The notes under the pieces were generated by a model. That model was given only the letters and a program-made list of their open reading frames with translations. It was not told the DNA's origin and searched no databases. Positions 1 to 33,000 of a stretch of DNA of 64,000 nt are shown here, piece after piece; the stretch's first letter is position 1, and the number at the start of each line of letters is the position of its first letter. Made by a program: the position numbers and the translations under genes. The stretch is from Sipunculus nudus (taxonomy: Eukaryota > Annelida > Sipuncula > Golfingiida > Sipunculidae), in the NCBI GenBank assembly GCA_026874595.1, contig CM049306.1, forward strand, positions 104,049,142 to 104,113,141, written 5' to 3'.

Positions 1-2
1 TG

Positions 3-131
3 AGGTTTGAGGAACCCTTTGATCTGACCATCTACTGCCTAAAGTCTGATGGCCACAATGCTATCGTCACGGGAACATCTCATTATGGAATGTGCCGATT
101 GTGGGACAAGAGACACAAGGAACCAGTGCAG
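3..131 (+). CDS. FBXW4: FBXW4-like penultimate exon (partial at window edge)
   Basis: Read in frame 3 it gives 43 codons without a stop, ending HKEPVQ before GTGATG. The motif GMCRLWDKR marks the end of a WD repeat. Confidence 0.75.
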
Positions 132-702
132 GTGATGATCATTTTCAGCTCAGGTTAATGAATACTGTTGCAGCAGAGTAGCTGTTGTCCATGATTTGCT
201 TGATATTTGTATGTTTACTTGGCTACCACTGAGTTTTTTCTAATTGTCATAAATAATAATAAACTATAAGTCTGGATTTTAAGGAATGCAAGCCTCCACC
301 ATGTTAGGGGTCTCCAATGTGGAATGTTCCCAAAACCAGTTTTGCATTCACTTATTTAGCCCATATTCCCAGTTTCATTTCTGCATTAGTGACTATACTT
401 TTGTGAATATTCCTTGATGGTGTTCCTAAATCTGTATCACATGCCAGATCCACACCAGAATATGATCAATTCTTCATCAGCCTGTTCTTGAAGTGCCCTT
501 AAAACTTTTAACAAGAATCTGTTCATGATTGCATGAATTATGTTGTGAACAAAAACAGAAATACACACATGAATGGGGATGAACTCATACCCTCCCAGCG
601 GAGGCACTGTTCATGTATTTTGGCTCAGCTGACCTTGTCTTTGGACTTTATTACTACATGATCAGTGTTTTAGGTTGAATCATGTAAATGTTGTCATGGT
701 GA

Positions 703-740
<38 letters not shown>

Positions 741-1111
741 TGGTATATATATTTGCCAGGTATACTTAACATTATGCATAAGATCATTACCAGTGCTATC
801 TGACAATCCAAACAGCCAGTGTATATTCAACAATAGATATTAAGAACATTTCTTTAACTGTTTAACTTCCCAGTGATAGTCTTTAATATATTATTTGTAA
901 ATGTTCTGATCAAATGTTCCCGTATTAATTTGTTTATTTTTGCACTTGCACAATCATTTATAAAATTTGTAATTGAATAGTTCGTGTATTTCAGATTTAC
1001 TACGCTGGTCGGAGCAGCAGTCCTGTGTATTCCTTAACCTTTGACCCTCAGCACCTGTATGTTGCCCTCGACCGCGGAATACACATGCTGAATTTTTCAG
1101 GTCATAGATGA
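3..1111 (+). CDS. FBXW4: FBXW4-like F-box/WD-repeat protein, last two coding exons (5' part outside window)
   Basis: Two exons join in phase 0. The first covers 3-131 (its true start lies left of the window) and ends CAG before a GT donor. The second covers 995-1111, follows a TTTCAG acceptor and ends in TGA at 1109-1111. The joined reading is 81 residues of WD-repeat type: YGMCRLWDKR is a typical WD-repeat strand-D ending, and the tail contains SSSPVYSLTFDPQHLYVAL and ends NFSGHR. The tail resembles the C-terminal propeller blade of FBXW4, a substrate receptor of SCF ubiquitin ligases. Linkage to ACTR1A and SUFU, also on human 10q24 with FBXW4, supports the name. Another WD protein cannot be excluded because the F-box is outside the window. 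Confidence 0.75.
705..740. repeat. (TA)n microsatellite in FBXW4 last intron
   Basis: An alternating TA run, briefly interrupted before a second short TA stretch. It lies inside the 132-994 intron. Confidence 0.9.
995..1111 (+). CDS. FBXW4: FBXW4-like terminal coding exon
   Basis: 38 codons plus TGA follow the acceptor TATTTCAG. The content is one last propeller strand set with a short tail; no domain follows it. Confidence 0.75.
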   Translation: MYYAGRSSSPVYSLTFDPQHLYVALDRGIHMLNFSGHR

Positions 1112-4100
1112 AAACAGATATTTTCAGATCTCTGTCACCTATTCTGATATTACTGATACAAACTTTATGAGGATTTCTATTTTAAACACATAAATGTAAA
1201 CTTGTAACTGTCATCAACACAAATTTGTGGTCCGTTGTGTATATCGGAGTGGTTGGCTGTACATGAAATGGAACCACATTTGTATCATGATATTATGGAT
1301 TTTAAAAAGACAGATTTGCAATGTGCGAGTGACAATCTAGTTGTTCAATGTCAGTAAAATAGGAAGTCAAGTATTGCAATATTTTACACCAAAGAATGCT
1401 AGGTGTATTTTATATGCAGTGGTTGTTCAACCTTTTAGCTGAAATAATAGTACTGTCTGATATAAAGAGATTTATGCAGCATGACCATTGCCAACATGCA
1501 CAGTTACTGGGGTAGCATTCTACAAGCAAGTATCTCACTGGATAATGTAGGTCCAGCAAAACTACTTTATCCACTGGATACTCTGCACATTTGAGTACAT
1601 GATAAATAATTTATTAAAAGTGTGCAACTGCTAACATTATGTGTTACCAAGTAATTTTATCCACCAAACTGTATTGTGGTCATTGTTAGCCAATTGTAAA
1701 CTGCAGCAGGCACATACTTCATGTGCCAGGCACTGTGCCACTCACACAAGTACTCAGATTTATGAATATGATGGTTCTAAAGTAGCCTGTTTATTGTGTG
1801 ATTGCACCTCTGGTGTAATATTTTATTTATAGAGATAACATACATGTATTATGTAGGTATTTATTGAGTCATCTGAAGCCGCTTGCTTTTGAAAGATTTT
1901 AGATAACAGCAACATTTTGTTTGGTCAAAAATCATCATGAGTTATCAAACTAGGGATAAATTAACTGGAGGTTAAGTGATGCCCAAGTAACTCAGTGTCA
2001 GATAATTTTATAAACATTAGTGTGGACATAGGTGAAAGAATTTATTTCATTTGTTTTGTTTACTAATAAAAATGTGCACAGAAATATTGTTTGTTTTCAT
2101 ATTGATCAGGCATGGTTAACAGTTCATCCTCTTGTAGTCTGGCTGGCTTTCTCATTAGCAGGAACGAACTATAATCTTTGAAAATTCCACTTAATATCTT
2201 GATAGGTACTCATAAAATCTCCCTATAAACCTGAATAAAAATTTTTTGTGACCTTGGAGCTGGGTGGCAGTCACTGTTTTGAACATCTTGAAATTACGAC
2301 TCTTCTTGATGTCTAAGGGTGCTGAACACATTTACACTGGATCATATAATAGAAATAATGTTCCTCATTTATACATATATCCCTGTCACCTAGCAAATTC
2401 TGAACAAATAAGTAAATCAACTTTCCACTCAGAAAACAAAATCAAATGATGTGTTGCTTGGATTACCTTGTAATTTCCATTAAATGTTGAGTCTGATGCA
2501 CCACCTTCAGTTCTTTTATTTTTACACATATTTAACTGTATTTGTAGTATCAGCAGAGACTGACACAGCAGCTGTCTCTGTTGATACTGCAGCTGTTTCA
2601 TAATGTCAGCACATCAATCCTGTATTTTGCATCTTATTGTAATGGAATCCTGTGGCCTATTCAGACATCTATGCAAGTTACAAGAATATTTGGTCATTTA
2701 TTTCTATAAAAAATGCATTTTGAGTAAAAATTCATGCACAGATTGAAACTCCTAAATAATTGCTGCAAAGAATGACTTAGAATTTGATGTTTATTGACGT
2801 TTGATAAACCTGGTGCAGCATGCCAGGTCTTTTGTTTTATTAAAACATTTGTGCATATTTTCTAAATATATTTTGTTGGGCCGCATATTTGGCTGAATAA
2901 ACATGGTTAATATAGAATTATAACTGAAAAATGCTCAATCATAAATTATGGTGTCACCATGCAAAATTTGTACAAAAGCTCCTCTGGTAAGTTCTTTGGT
3001 AGTCTTTGACATGGTTATGATTTTTCTTGAATATCTACATGCAGATAATTTGTACTTCTTTCAGATTAAGCAGTATCTGTTGCATGTGTCTTTTTCACCT
3101 TTTGTTTGCACTCTCAGGTCCTTGATCATAGGGTTACAGCATGTGTCCTCAGCCGAGTACTTTAACCTATTTGCCATTTTTCTCAGATCTATTGTTCTCA
3201 TGTGGGTATTATCAGGACAGTATCACAGGTTATCAGCTCAGCATAGGGACCCAATTGTCACTTGCATAATGTAAGCCGCTAATCATTCAACCCATGATGA
3301 AGAAAATCCACACATGTAAGATGAATTTAGACTAATATCCACAACAAGTGCATTGAAAGATTTATCAGTTGGCCCTTGATCTACACAGCTGGGGTGAATA
3401 CCCATTTGTCCTCAAATTTTAGATTCAATTTTATAATGAAATGCACTTTTGGTGCAAAAACTTTGAGAATGAGGCCACAGTTTAAGAAAGTTACCAGTAG
3501 ATGTGTATTGACAACTCTGAACACTACAGTGCAGTTTATGCAGTTCAAATCAACAGATATATATGTGACTGCAGTATTAATACAGGCACACATACATAGG
3601 TGTGCAGTCTTAGTATAAATCTGAATTATAAATAATAAAGTCCATGTACATTTTAGCACACATTTATTGTATGAGAGGAGGAATCAATGTATGCACATCA
3701 CACATACAAAGAACAAGCCATAAATATACTGATAGTAACCTACTGTACAAAGACCCTAAATCTGTCACCCCTGACAAGCTGAGTTTGATGATAAGCTTAA
3801 TCTAACCCTCTTAATAATTAATTTTCTGTAATAAACAGCAGTAGCATACTAAACATTTGATATATCCTGCACAGCTAGGATGCGATTACCACCCTAACAC
3901 CAGCAACTGCAGAAACAACAACTGAGCATTAGGTACTTATGTTGTTCAAAACTACATTCATTAATAGTGCTTCTCCAGTATTTTTTCCATATCTTTATCC
4001 ATATTTTTTGTTTATTTTGAACATCAAGTGACCTTAGTACAAAGTAGACAATACATGTTTTGTCTTATTACAGGAGCTTAAATGATTACCTATTAGTGTT

Positions 4101-6943
4101 TTCTCTGTTCAGCCTGCTGTGTCTATGTTTCTGCTTGATACTAATTTTGATCTTCCTCTGCAGGAAATCTAAGTAGACTTTCTTAACCCAACTTTTCACA
4201 AAACAGTATGTTGAACCCTATCAATCTATTTGTAATACTTGTTATTCCATCATGCCATATATGATTTAAATCACCAGTTATGTGAAAAGCTCCCATTGCA
4301 CCAAGTTAGGCCCATCAATGCATATAAAAATTATATGATACATACTAATTTAAATGCTTATCACTGGTTGTGCATGCATACAAGCCTGGTTGTAAATAGC
4401 CTGAGAAGTATCAAAATAAAAAATAATACAGTTATAATCAAGAAAACACTGCAATGGCTCCAACAAGGATACTGGTATATTTGGGAGTATATTTGAGTAC
4501 AGTTCTATATATCTTTCAAAATTTGTGCTTATCTACATGTGACTTCATCTGATCAGTACTGTTGAAGGGGTGACAGAGCTGTTATATTAGAAATATACTG
4601 AAAACAAACCCTAGTCCTAACTAACTAACAATAAGGCAAGCCAAAAAAAAAAAATGCTGGCCCATGACAGCCTTGTATCAGGAATGAAGTTCTGTATATG
4701 TAGTTCCTCTTGTTCATGAGGCTGTTAAATACCTAGACATGAAAGATTAAATATTATTTGTGAATGTGAATTGCACAAGATTAACAGGCTCTGTGTGATG
4801 ATCTGTGCCTTTAGCTTTTATAACTGAACACCTATGAACACTCTACCAACAGGAGTAACAGGAATTTGATTTTAAAATCTAATACAGCACCCTCAGATTT
4901 AATATTGGAATTATTGAATAATGAGATTAATGTCCACCATCTCATATACAATACATCATGTGCATGTTTTTATCTGTCAAACACAGCTGACTAGACCAGG
5001 TGGTCTCCCTGGCATAAATCCTACTTGGTACATAAAATGGATAGTCATTCACTGGATTAATATATCACATGATACAAGGTTTAAATATCCACTGAGGTAA
5101 ATTTAGTATGGTACACTGTTAAACACAACATGAATATTCAAGCCTTTAAATGAGGTTGGATACACATGAACATTTACTACCCTAAACTGAAAGCATGCAC
5201 AAGATATAGATTATGCACATACATTCATATTTGAGTTTTTAGATAATTTATACATCATGATCAGTTGCATGCCAGGTCTGTATGTCAGAGCAAAATGAAC
5301 ACATTTTATTCAAATTCTTTTCAGTTTTTAGCAATAAGCATTCAGCAACAACACTACAATTTCTTAAATTTGATAAATTAACATCTCATTAGTGTCATTT
5401 TCTCTTTACAGTATAATTTCAAAGCCATTTTCAGAAATTTTACTTAGAGATTAGTAGTTTCGCTCAAACAGGAGAATGCTTAAATAAGATTTGGGGAAAA
5501 TTTCTTTAGCACCTTTACACAAGATTTACAATGCGTGTGTTTGTATGTACAGGTAAGAAAATAGAACAATCTATGAAGTAAATTCTATAATTATAATTAC
5601 CCTAACTGTCATGATTAATGCATTAATAACCCTAATTAATAGTTGGTGCTTGTAATGTATGTTCTAAGATGTTACATAGGATAAGGTCCCTACTCAAGTT
5701 AATTCAATGTTGGTCAGCCAATTTTAGAGCTCTCTAAGAGTTATTAGTATGATATATGTTTTGATACTATAATCTTTGTTCACTGCACACTTCAATAGTT
5801 AGTACATGAAAACCTAAAGGATCATGTCCCAACATAATACAATATGATTATCCAAGGCTATGATTAACAACAGCAGGCATTATATAGTGCTGATGCATCA
5901 AGAGATTAAATGTCACTAAAACCAAAAAATTCTAAACAGTTTGACCTCATTGTGACTGTGTATATTAGTAGGAATGAAGGCAGCAGGTGCGATTTGAGGA
6001 CTCTTTGTCCATGATATTCTACCAAAAAATAAAAAAAGAAAATTCCTAATTTCATCTCAACAGGACAGTAATAAAGTGTATGGTATATTCTGACAATGGG
6101 AGTGCAGCTGAGTTGTCACAAATAAACATGAAATCCTGGCATTGTGGTATTATGTTGCTATCATCACTCTGATCTCTTATCTTCACATTATTTACTTTAC
6201 TGCAGCCATTTTCATTTTTTAATGATTTCTTTTTTAATTAAAAAATTCTTGTCACCATCTAACACTTCCATGACTTATAATTTCTATAACATAAAATTCC
6301 CATTTAATGTGAACATGTTTCAAAATGTTTGTCACAATGTATAACTGTGAGAATGCTTCACTTGCTGTTATACTCCAGTATTACAGACCATACACTGCAT
6401 TTATGCCCATGTTATATAAACTGATGGAATTTGTCATGCTGTACATAAATGACAGACAAGGAGAGTAGTCATACATATGTGACCAAGAAATTAGTTGAAA
6501 ACAGACCCTGCAGAGGGTGCTTCTGTGTTTGCCCTCCACTAAAGCTTTGGCATATCTGATAGTTGGCAATTCTGTATTGCCACTGACAAAAACAAAAAAG
6601 AAAGAATAAAATAACCATGGTAAAAAATGAGGTCCATAGCAAATCTGGACCAAAGGTTTGCTGGACTATCATAAATTAAAAAGAAATTGTGTACATGAGA
6701 AAAAAGCAGGCATCATATTTTTATACATGGTTACATGAATTAAATGTGATTCTTTAAAACATGAATGGCTAGTGTTAATGCCACTGGAATGATACCCCCT
6801 TTCATGTTCACATTCCCAGCAGCATAATGTCATGACGTCACTGAGCAGCCAACGTATACATTCTCCAGGAGAAACAGGTTTGAGTGTTTGCTTACTGCAT
6901 GATTTGTCTGTACATTTGTTTGTAACGAGCAGTGACTTAAGTT
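1112..6943. other. Intergenic/UTR DNA between convergent FBXW4 and ACTR1A
   Basis: No convincing coding exon is visible here; the ORFs are short, AT-rich and unlike known proteins. The left part should hold the FBXW4 3' UTR: an AATAAA at 2065-2070 is a possible polyadenylation signal. The right part should hold the ACTR1A 3' UTR in antisense, with TTTAAT (ATTAAA on the minus strand) near 6303 a possible signal. Neither transcript end is certain. Confidence 0.5.
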
Positions 6944-25704
<18,761 letters not shown>

Positions 25705-26291
25705 GCCTGCTTTTAAGGCCAAATGAATGATAATTCAGACAGTTTTCATTCACTCGGCCGGCTGTCAGATTCCACTTCCGGTATGATGCTGCTTTTAGGT
25801 GCGTCTGCGCAAACGGATGTAGAATTTTTTGCTTCGCGGAAAAGCATGCCACTCGGTTGCGATATATAAACAAACATGTTAACAACAACTTCCCGTTAAT
25901 ATAATGTACAAAATGTTGACAAAGTTTCTGATCATTGTAAAAGATTACATACAATACTTACTTTGCATATGTATGTTATTTATTATTTTGAAAAATACTG
26001 TGAAAAATTGTACATATTGACAACTTGGGTGGTCTGCCACCCAGAGTGTTTTGGCTGTTCTAAGGATTGAACACTCCCGTGACTTTAAGGGGAATCTTTG
26101 TAGATTTAGAGTTTTATTTTGACTAAATTAACCAATACTTCATTGTTATGGTTTGCATATACGGTTTGCATGTTTTTAAAGTGATTAAAATGTAAAATCA
26201 TCACAATCAGATTAATAAAATAAGAATTATTTCATACTTCCTCCAAGTCTGTTTGACAGATGGCACTGCACATAGCATTTCAGAAGCCAAC
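25705..26291. promoter_or_regulatory. Shared divergent promoter of ACTR1A and SUFU
   Basis: The two start codons face away from each other across 587 bp. The ACTR1A side (25750-25850) is locally GC/CpG-rich. It holds an ETS/GABPA-like site CACTTCCGG (25773-25781) and a TGCGCA half-site resembling NRF1 (about 25806-25811). No clear TATA box is visible. Such motifs are common in bidirectional housekeeping promoters. Transcription starts are not determined. Confidence 0.65.
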
Positions 26292-26434
26292 ATGGACCTA
26301 GGCCCAGACAGGGACGAACCCTACCTAGCTCCTCATTACCCTCCCCCAGGGTTGGAGGCCATCTATAATGCTTGTAAAGAACTGTATCCAGAGCAGCCAA
26401 ACCCTCTGCAAGTCACAGCCGTTGTCAAATACTG
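26292..26434 (+). CDS. SUFU: SUFU coding exon 1
   Basis: 47 codons plus TG. It begins MDLGPDRDEPYLAPHYPPPG and ends in VTAVVKYW with Trp split by the intron, the same boundary as in vertebrates. The frame stays open upstream to 26196 without another ATG. TTTGACAG at 26252-26259 could be an acceptor for a 5' UTR intron. Confidence 0.88.
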
Positions 26435-27046
26435 GTAAGAAAGCAGTTTATTCCTGATATCCAGTCATTTCGAGCACAGTCTCCTTGTGTCACTGTCTGG
26501 TATAGAAGTTTAGCTTAAAAAATTACAAGTTGTTCACAACATACAGGGCCCAGGAGAGAGTAGGTCTTTGTGTCACGAAAATAATTTAGTTTTGATATTC
26601 TTGAAAAAGCTCCAGCCGTTTTTGAATTTGAACATGGCTCTAGTGTAACACAACAAAACATGGCTCCAAAGTTCATCCATCAGCAAAGACAGTTGCTTCT
26701 TTATTTGGAACCACACTCAGCTTAACCAGTCTATTCATTTTTAGGGGAAAATACACATATACCTTCAGGCAAAAAAAAATGAAAGGTATGGTTCTTAGGC
26801 ACTGCCTGGTCAATGTTAACCCCCCGCTTCAAAAATTTTTATTTTGATTTTTATCTTTCAAGAAGACAATAATACAATTTATGTAGTGCTTTTACCTGTT
26901 TAGCAAACAAATTTGTTATTTTCATGCTTTCCCCTGATCATATGACATTTTTATTAAACATTCAAAAATGTCAAAAATAAAATACTGCCCGCCCGCACTG
27001 ATTTAAGAAAAAAGTGCCTGAGAACCATACCTTTTTATTTTTTGGC

Positions 27047-27098
<52 letters not shown>

Positions 27099-30000
27099 CT
27101 ATACCTTTCAGAAAAAAACATAATTAAAAAAATTTAACACATAATTTGATATTTGATAAGGCAATCAGAATTTCATGATTCCTAGGGGCCAAAACATTTA
27201 ATAAAACATTTTTTAAAATCTTATTTTATGTTCACATTTGATTTTTATTATTTAAGCATCATATCCATGAAATGTATTTAAAATTAATGTGAACTTCAGA
27301 TATCCAGATTAGAGTGATCCTATCGGGTCTAACCCAAACAGATGTGACAGTTGACCCAAATGGGACAAAATAGGACCAAAATGTACAATAATTTTATTTC
27401 AGTTTAAAATTTAAAACATAAAAAAAAATAAAAGCAAAAGTTTTCGTCATAAGAAGACATTAAATGAGGAAATTACTACCAAAGAACAATCCTTCAAAGT
27501 TTTGGGTCTGTTGGGGTAATTAGTCAGACCCATCCTATCCTTTGACCTACAACCATTTTCTTCAGTATATTTTGTTAAATTGGGTATTCTGTTCAAATCA
27601 GAATGTAATTAATAATTTAAATTTCACGTGTTCATGGGAGAGACATAATTATTTTCAATTTTTTATAATGTCTTTTCATGAAAACAGTTTTCCATTCCAT
27701 ATGTTATTATTATATTGCTCTAATTATTAGCTGATATAACTGAATTATTTCACACAGAGAGCTATGTTTAATGTATAATCAGAGAAAATAAAAACATATA
27801 AAAGATGAAGATTCAAAATATATTTTTTCAGGAGTAAACTTTATTGCTGTGTAGCAAAATGGTAACACATGAATTGTGATAATGTGTTGTCTTTCCTCTT
27901 CCAATTTCCATTTCATATTTTCATCTGTACTTAAATCTTGTGATTAATTCAAACCCTAGAAAAGCTTTTATATTTATGCTAATGTTTATTGCAAACAATA
28001 CATCCCTGCCTTTTTTATCTTTCTGGGTGTCTTGACCACAAAAAAAAAAAACTTGCGTGTTGTAAGATTAATAAATAACTACTTTTATTTAGTACAGGTA
28101 GTAATATAATTGACGTTTTCAGTACATGTAGACTTGTTGATCTAATTACTTGTATTATTTAATTATTAAGTTATTATTTGTTTACCATTGGCATATCAGT
28201 GTATGAAAAGAATGGACTTTTTCAAATTTTATTATAAATTATACTATTATGGACATTTTTCTTGGGTAACCTCAGGGCAATTATAATCTCTAATTGCTGC
28301 TCACAGCAAACAGTCAGGCCAATTAGTGGTGCAGCAGTGAAATCAGAGGACTACAGGCCTAGATTATGCAATCAGTGTCACCGCTAAACTTGAAAGGACC
28401 TTTACAGGGTTCTTGTATTCCAGTGTGATATGATGTACATTCAGCCCTTCTGCAACACATATTGTCGGGTATCTGAAATAACCTTTTCCATCCCCTTAAT
28501 TTTACTGTTATCTTTAAAGGTTTAATATTTGTTTTTGTATCTATGTTAATATTATTGTGGCATATGATGAAGATTCCTGTGATTTTGTTAGTGAGAAGCA
28601 CCAGACGACCTGCATTGTCACACTGCACTCAGTCCTAAGGTCACTGCTGTGAGTCACCAAGTTGTAAACACATCAAATGGAAACATTCAGTTTCATGGAA
28701 CAGCACCTCCCATTCAGTGTTGTATGTTGTTTGTCACTTTGTTTAGTGTGTCTCAGTGGCTGTCATATCCCCTGGAGTAAGACATTGTTTGATAATTGTA
28801 TGTGACATAAAGCACAGTGATTATTGTTTCAAAACTTTCATGTTTTATTCTATATGGTTCTGATTATAATTATATATGGAATATCTAAGTGACTATTTTA
28901 CCCTTTTTTATCCTAAATTCTGATTAATACACCTTATCCTAGTTTATGCAGGGTTCTTACTGCCTTAAATATCTTCAGAAGTGATGAAATTAAAGTACTT
29001 CAAAATTACTCAAATGTAAGAAAATAACCTAATAGATTGTTTTTGGTAAATTGATGCCAGTTTCACATTTTGATTGGGATATATGTATATTTATTATATA
29101 CATGCTTCTGTGTGTATTATATGTAAATATGGAATCACAAAATTAAATTTTAACTTCTTCATTAACACTTATATTCCTATCAAAATGCATAAATAATGTG
29201 AAAAAACTGATGATTCTAGTTCATTAATATTCACTAACAGTTGTGAATTTCACAATTTAAATGTCTTCATCTTCTTTTGTACAACCCATGTATACCAGTC
29301 ATGACTTGAGCCAGACTTCACATGTAAGTGATCCATCACTTAAGAAGGTATATCCTGTCAGATCTGGTGTCAGAAGATCAAAGATCAAGGCCAATAATTT
29401 CAATGATGGACAAGTTGACTGACTGTATATATAACAATTGCTATTGATAAGTTAAAAACATTCCCCCTTCATGGATACCCCTTAATGATTAATCAGTTCT
29501 ATGTTTTAAGTGTTATTCTACTTTTAATGAGGGTAAAAGTAAACACACAATTGACAGAATGAAGAATGATATTTTATTAGTTACAGAGCCTTCTGGATTT
29601 TAGGTTTTATATGCATGGAGTCAGGAATGATCCAAATGTCATATAGATGTGGTTCTGTTCTTAAGGTTTCACCTGTTGCCTTTTATTTGTTTTCAAGGGT
29701 TTCCACGAGGGTATGTCCTACTCTGTATTATTCCGTAGGCTTGGAGGACCAGATTCATTGAACTACTTCAGCATGTGTTAATGTCTGTTTTTGTTATCAC
29801 AAGTTGGGAGGACCAGATCCATTGGTCTTTTATAGCATGTGTTAATGTCTGCATTTGTTATCACAGGCTGGGAGGACCAGATCCATTGGACTACATCAGT
29901 ATGTATGCTAATCCAGGAGACCCCAAAAGGAACATACCACCACACTGGCATTATATCTCCATGGGACTGTCTGATCTCCATGGTGATGGAAGAGTTCATG

Positions 30001-33000
30001 AGTTAGTACATTTTCAATTCAACTGATTGTGTCATATCTGCACTGCTGGAACACCTTGAATAATGATAGATAATCATCTTTTTCCAAAGTATGAAACCTT
30101 ATTTCCTGCATTAGACAGCACAGTTATTAGGTTTAATAATTAACTGATTTCATAAATGTTGATTCATTATAATGATCATCATACATGAAATATTTAAGTA
30201 GATCTGTTCCTCTATAGATCTGTAAGACTATTGTTGACAACTAACAAAGTGGAAATTGAAACAAAAGGAGTCACCACTAATCATATTAAATGGAGGACTC
30301 ATCAGCAATTCACAGGCCTTATTATTTTTATTGTACTATGTTTTACTATCAGGAGGTGTGCAGGACCTGACGGTTTGAGTGGTTTTGGCTTCGAGTTGTC
30401 ATTCAGATTGAAAAGAGAGAGCACAGAGACAGCCCCGCCCACCTGGCCCGCTGCCCTGATGCAAGCTCTTGCTAGATATGTATTCCAGACAGGTAAGCCT
30501 TTACTTTATTTAATACAGTTGATCTGCCTGCTTAAAAGTTTAATATACTTGGATCAATAAACAAACCAGCTGAAAGAGCTGTTGTCCTAGATCAGAGTCC
30601 CAGGTATCAATCAACAGTCATGCATGTGTGGCACACAGTGGTCAGTAATCAGGTGAAGATTGTGAGGGATATACAAATGATGAAAAAAATGTGAACAGAT
30701 TGTTCCTGTAACATTTTTATACTGTAGTACTGGGAAAAATCTTCGGGGACCAAAGATAACATTGGCCCAGTGGAAATTACTGTTCGTCAATGGCAGATAA
30801 TTTGAAAGAACAGATATCATTTTTAGCTCGGCTGATTGTATGAAGTCAGATGTCACCAGACTTTGGTTGCACTGTGATGGCTTACCAAAAATCTTATGGA
30901 TATTCATGAAATTCATTATAAATATAAACCAATACAGTTTCTCACCTGAATTTAAATCTTGGAAAAATTCACGCATATTTATTATTATATATTATCTAAT
31001 GAGGTTAAAGGTCACAATACATAAGACCAGCGTACTAATACTATGCATGTTTGTGGTGCTCTTGTTTTCTTGGTAGTACTTTTACTTTTTTACAAACATT
31101 GATGGTAGTTTAAAAGAAAAAGTTACTATGTGCTTAGTCCTACCTTAATATTTTTTGTACTTAAACATTAACAAGTAAATGCTACATTGTTATGGCTTTG
31201 GTTGAATATTTCTTAAGTGAAAATCCCACAATGAACCCATTGTAATTTTGTTGATCTTGTAGTATCAGAACTTCTGATAGGATGTCTCTGTAGGAATAGA
31301 GACATGACCAAACAGAATCATGGTCATAGAAAATGTCTGTTTAAGCATGTTGGTTTATATTTATTGCAGAGAACACCCTGTGTGCGGGTGATCATGTTCC
31401 ATGGCACAGTCCGCTGGATGGTAGCGAGTCTCGTATCCAGCACATGCTGATGAAGGAGGACCCTCAGCTGCAAACCATCACCACAGCATTTGGGACAGTC
31501 AGCTTTATACAGGTATAGTTTATAATTACAGTTACAGACCATCACCACAGCATTTGGGACAGTCAGCTTTATACAGGTATAGTTTATAATTACAGTAACA
31601 GACCATCACCACAGCATTTGGGACAGTCAGCTTTATACAGGTATAGTTTATAATTACAGTAACAGACCATCACCACAGCATTTCGGACAGTCAGCTTTAT
31701 ACAGGTATAGTTTATAATTACAGTTACAGACCATCACCACAGCATTTGGGACAGTCAGCTTTATACAGGTATAGTTTATAATTACAGTTACAGACCATCA
31801 CCACAGCATTTGGGACAGTCAGCTTTATACAGGTTTAGTTTATAATTACAGTTACAGACCATCACCACAGCATTTGGGACAGTCAGCTTTATACAGGTTT
31901 AGTTTATAATTACAGTTACAGACCATCACCACAGCATTTGGGACAGTCAGCTTTACACAGGTATAGTTTATAATTACAGTAACAGACCATCACCACAGCA
32001 TTTGGGACAGTCAGCTTTATACAGGTATAGTTTATAATTACAGTTACAGACCATCACCACAGCATTTGGGACAGTCAGCTTTATACAGGTTTAGTTTATA
32101 ATTACAGTTACAGACCATCACCACAGCATTTGGGACAGTCAGCTTTATACAGGTTTAGTTTATAATTACAGTTACAGACCATCACCACAGCATTTGGGAC
32201 AGTCAGCTTTATACAGGTTTAGTTTATAATTACAGTTACAGACCATCACCACAGCATTTGGGACAGTCAGCTTTATACAGGTTTAGTTTATAATTACAGT
32301 TACAGACCATCACCACAGCATTTGGGACAGTCAGCTTTATACAGGTATAGTTTATAATTACAGTTACAGACCATCACCACAGCATTTGGGACAGTCAGCT
32401 TTATACAGGTATAGTTTATAATTACAGTTACAGACCATCACCACAGCATTTGGGACAGTCAGCTTTATACAGGTGTAGTTTATAATTACAGTTACAGACC
32501 ATCACCACAGCATTTGGGACAGTCAGCTTTATACAGGTTTAGTTTATTATTACAGTTACAGACCATCACCACAGCATTTGGGACAGTCAGCTTTATACAG
32601 GTGTAGTTTATAATTACAGTTACAGACCATCACCACAGCATTTGGGACAGTCAGCTTTATACAGGTGTAGTTTAAAATTACAGTAACAGACCGTCACCAC
32701 AGCATTTGGGACAGTCAGCTTTATACAGGTATAGTTTATAATTACAGTAACAGACCATCACCACAGCATTTGGGACAGTCAGCTTTATACAGGTGTAGTT
32801 TATAATTACAGTTACAGACCATCACCACAGCATTTGGGACAGTCAGCTTTATACAGGTTTAGTTTATAATTACAGTTACAGACCATCACCACAGCATTTG
32901 GGACAGTCAGCTTTATACAGGTGTAGTTTATAATTACAGTTACAGACCATCACCACAGCATTTGGGACAGTCAGCTTTATACAGGTGTAGTTTATAATTA

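Noticed and set aside
30819-30870. TTTTTAGCTCGGCTGATTG resembling a family A start
   Set aside because: The second hairpin arm and GTCC run are missing; too weak to call.
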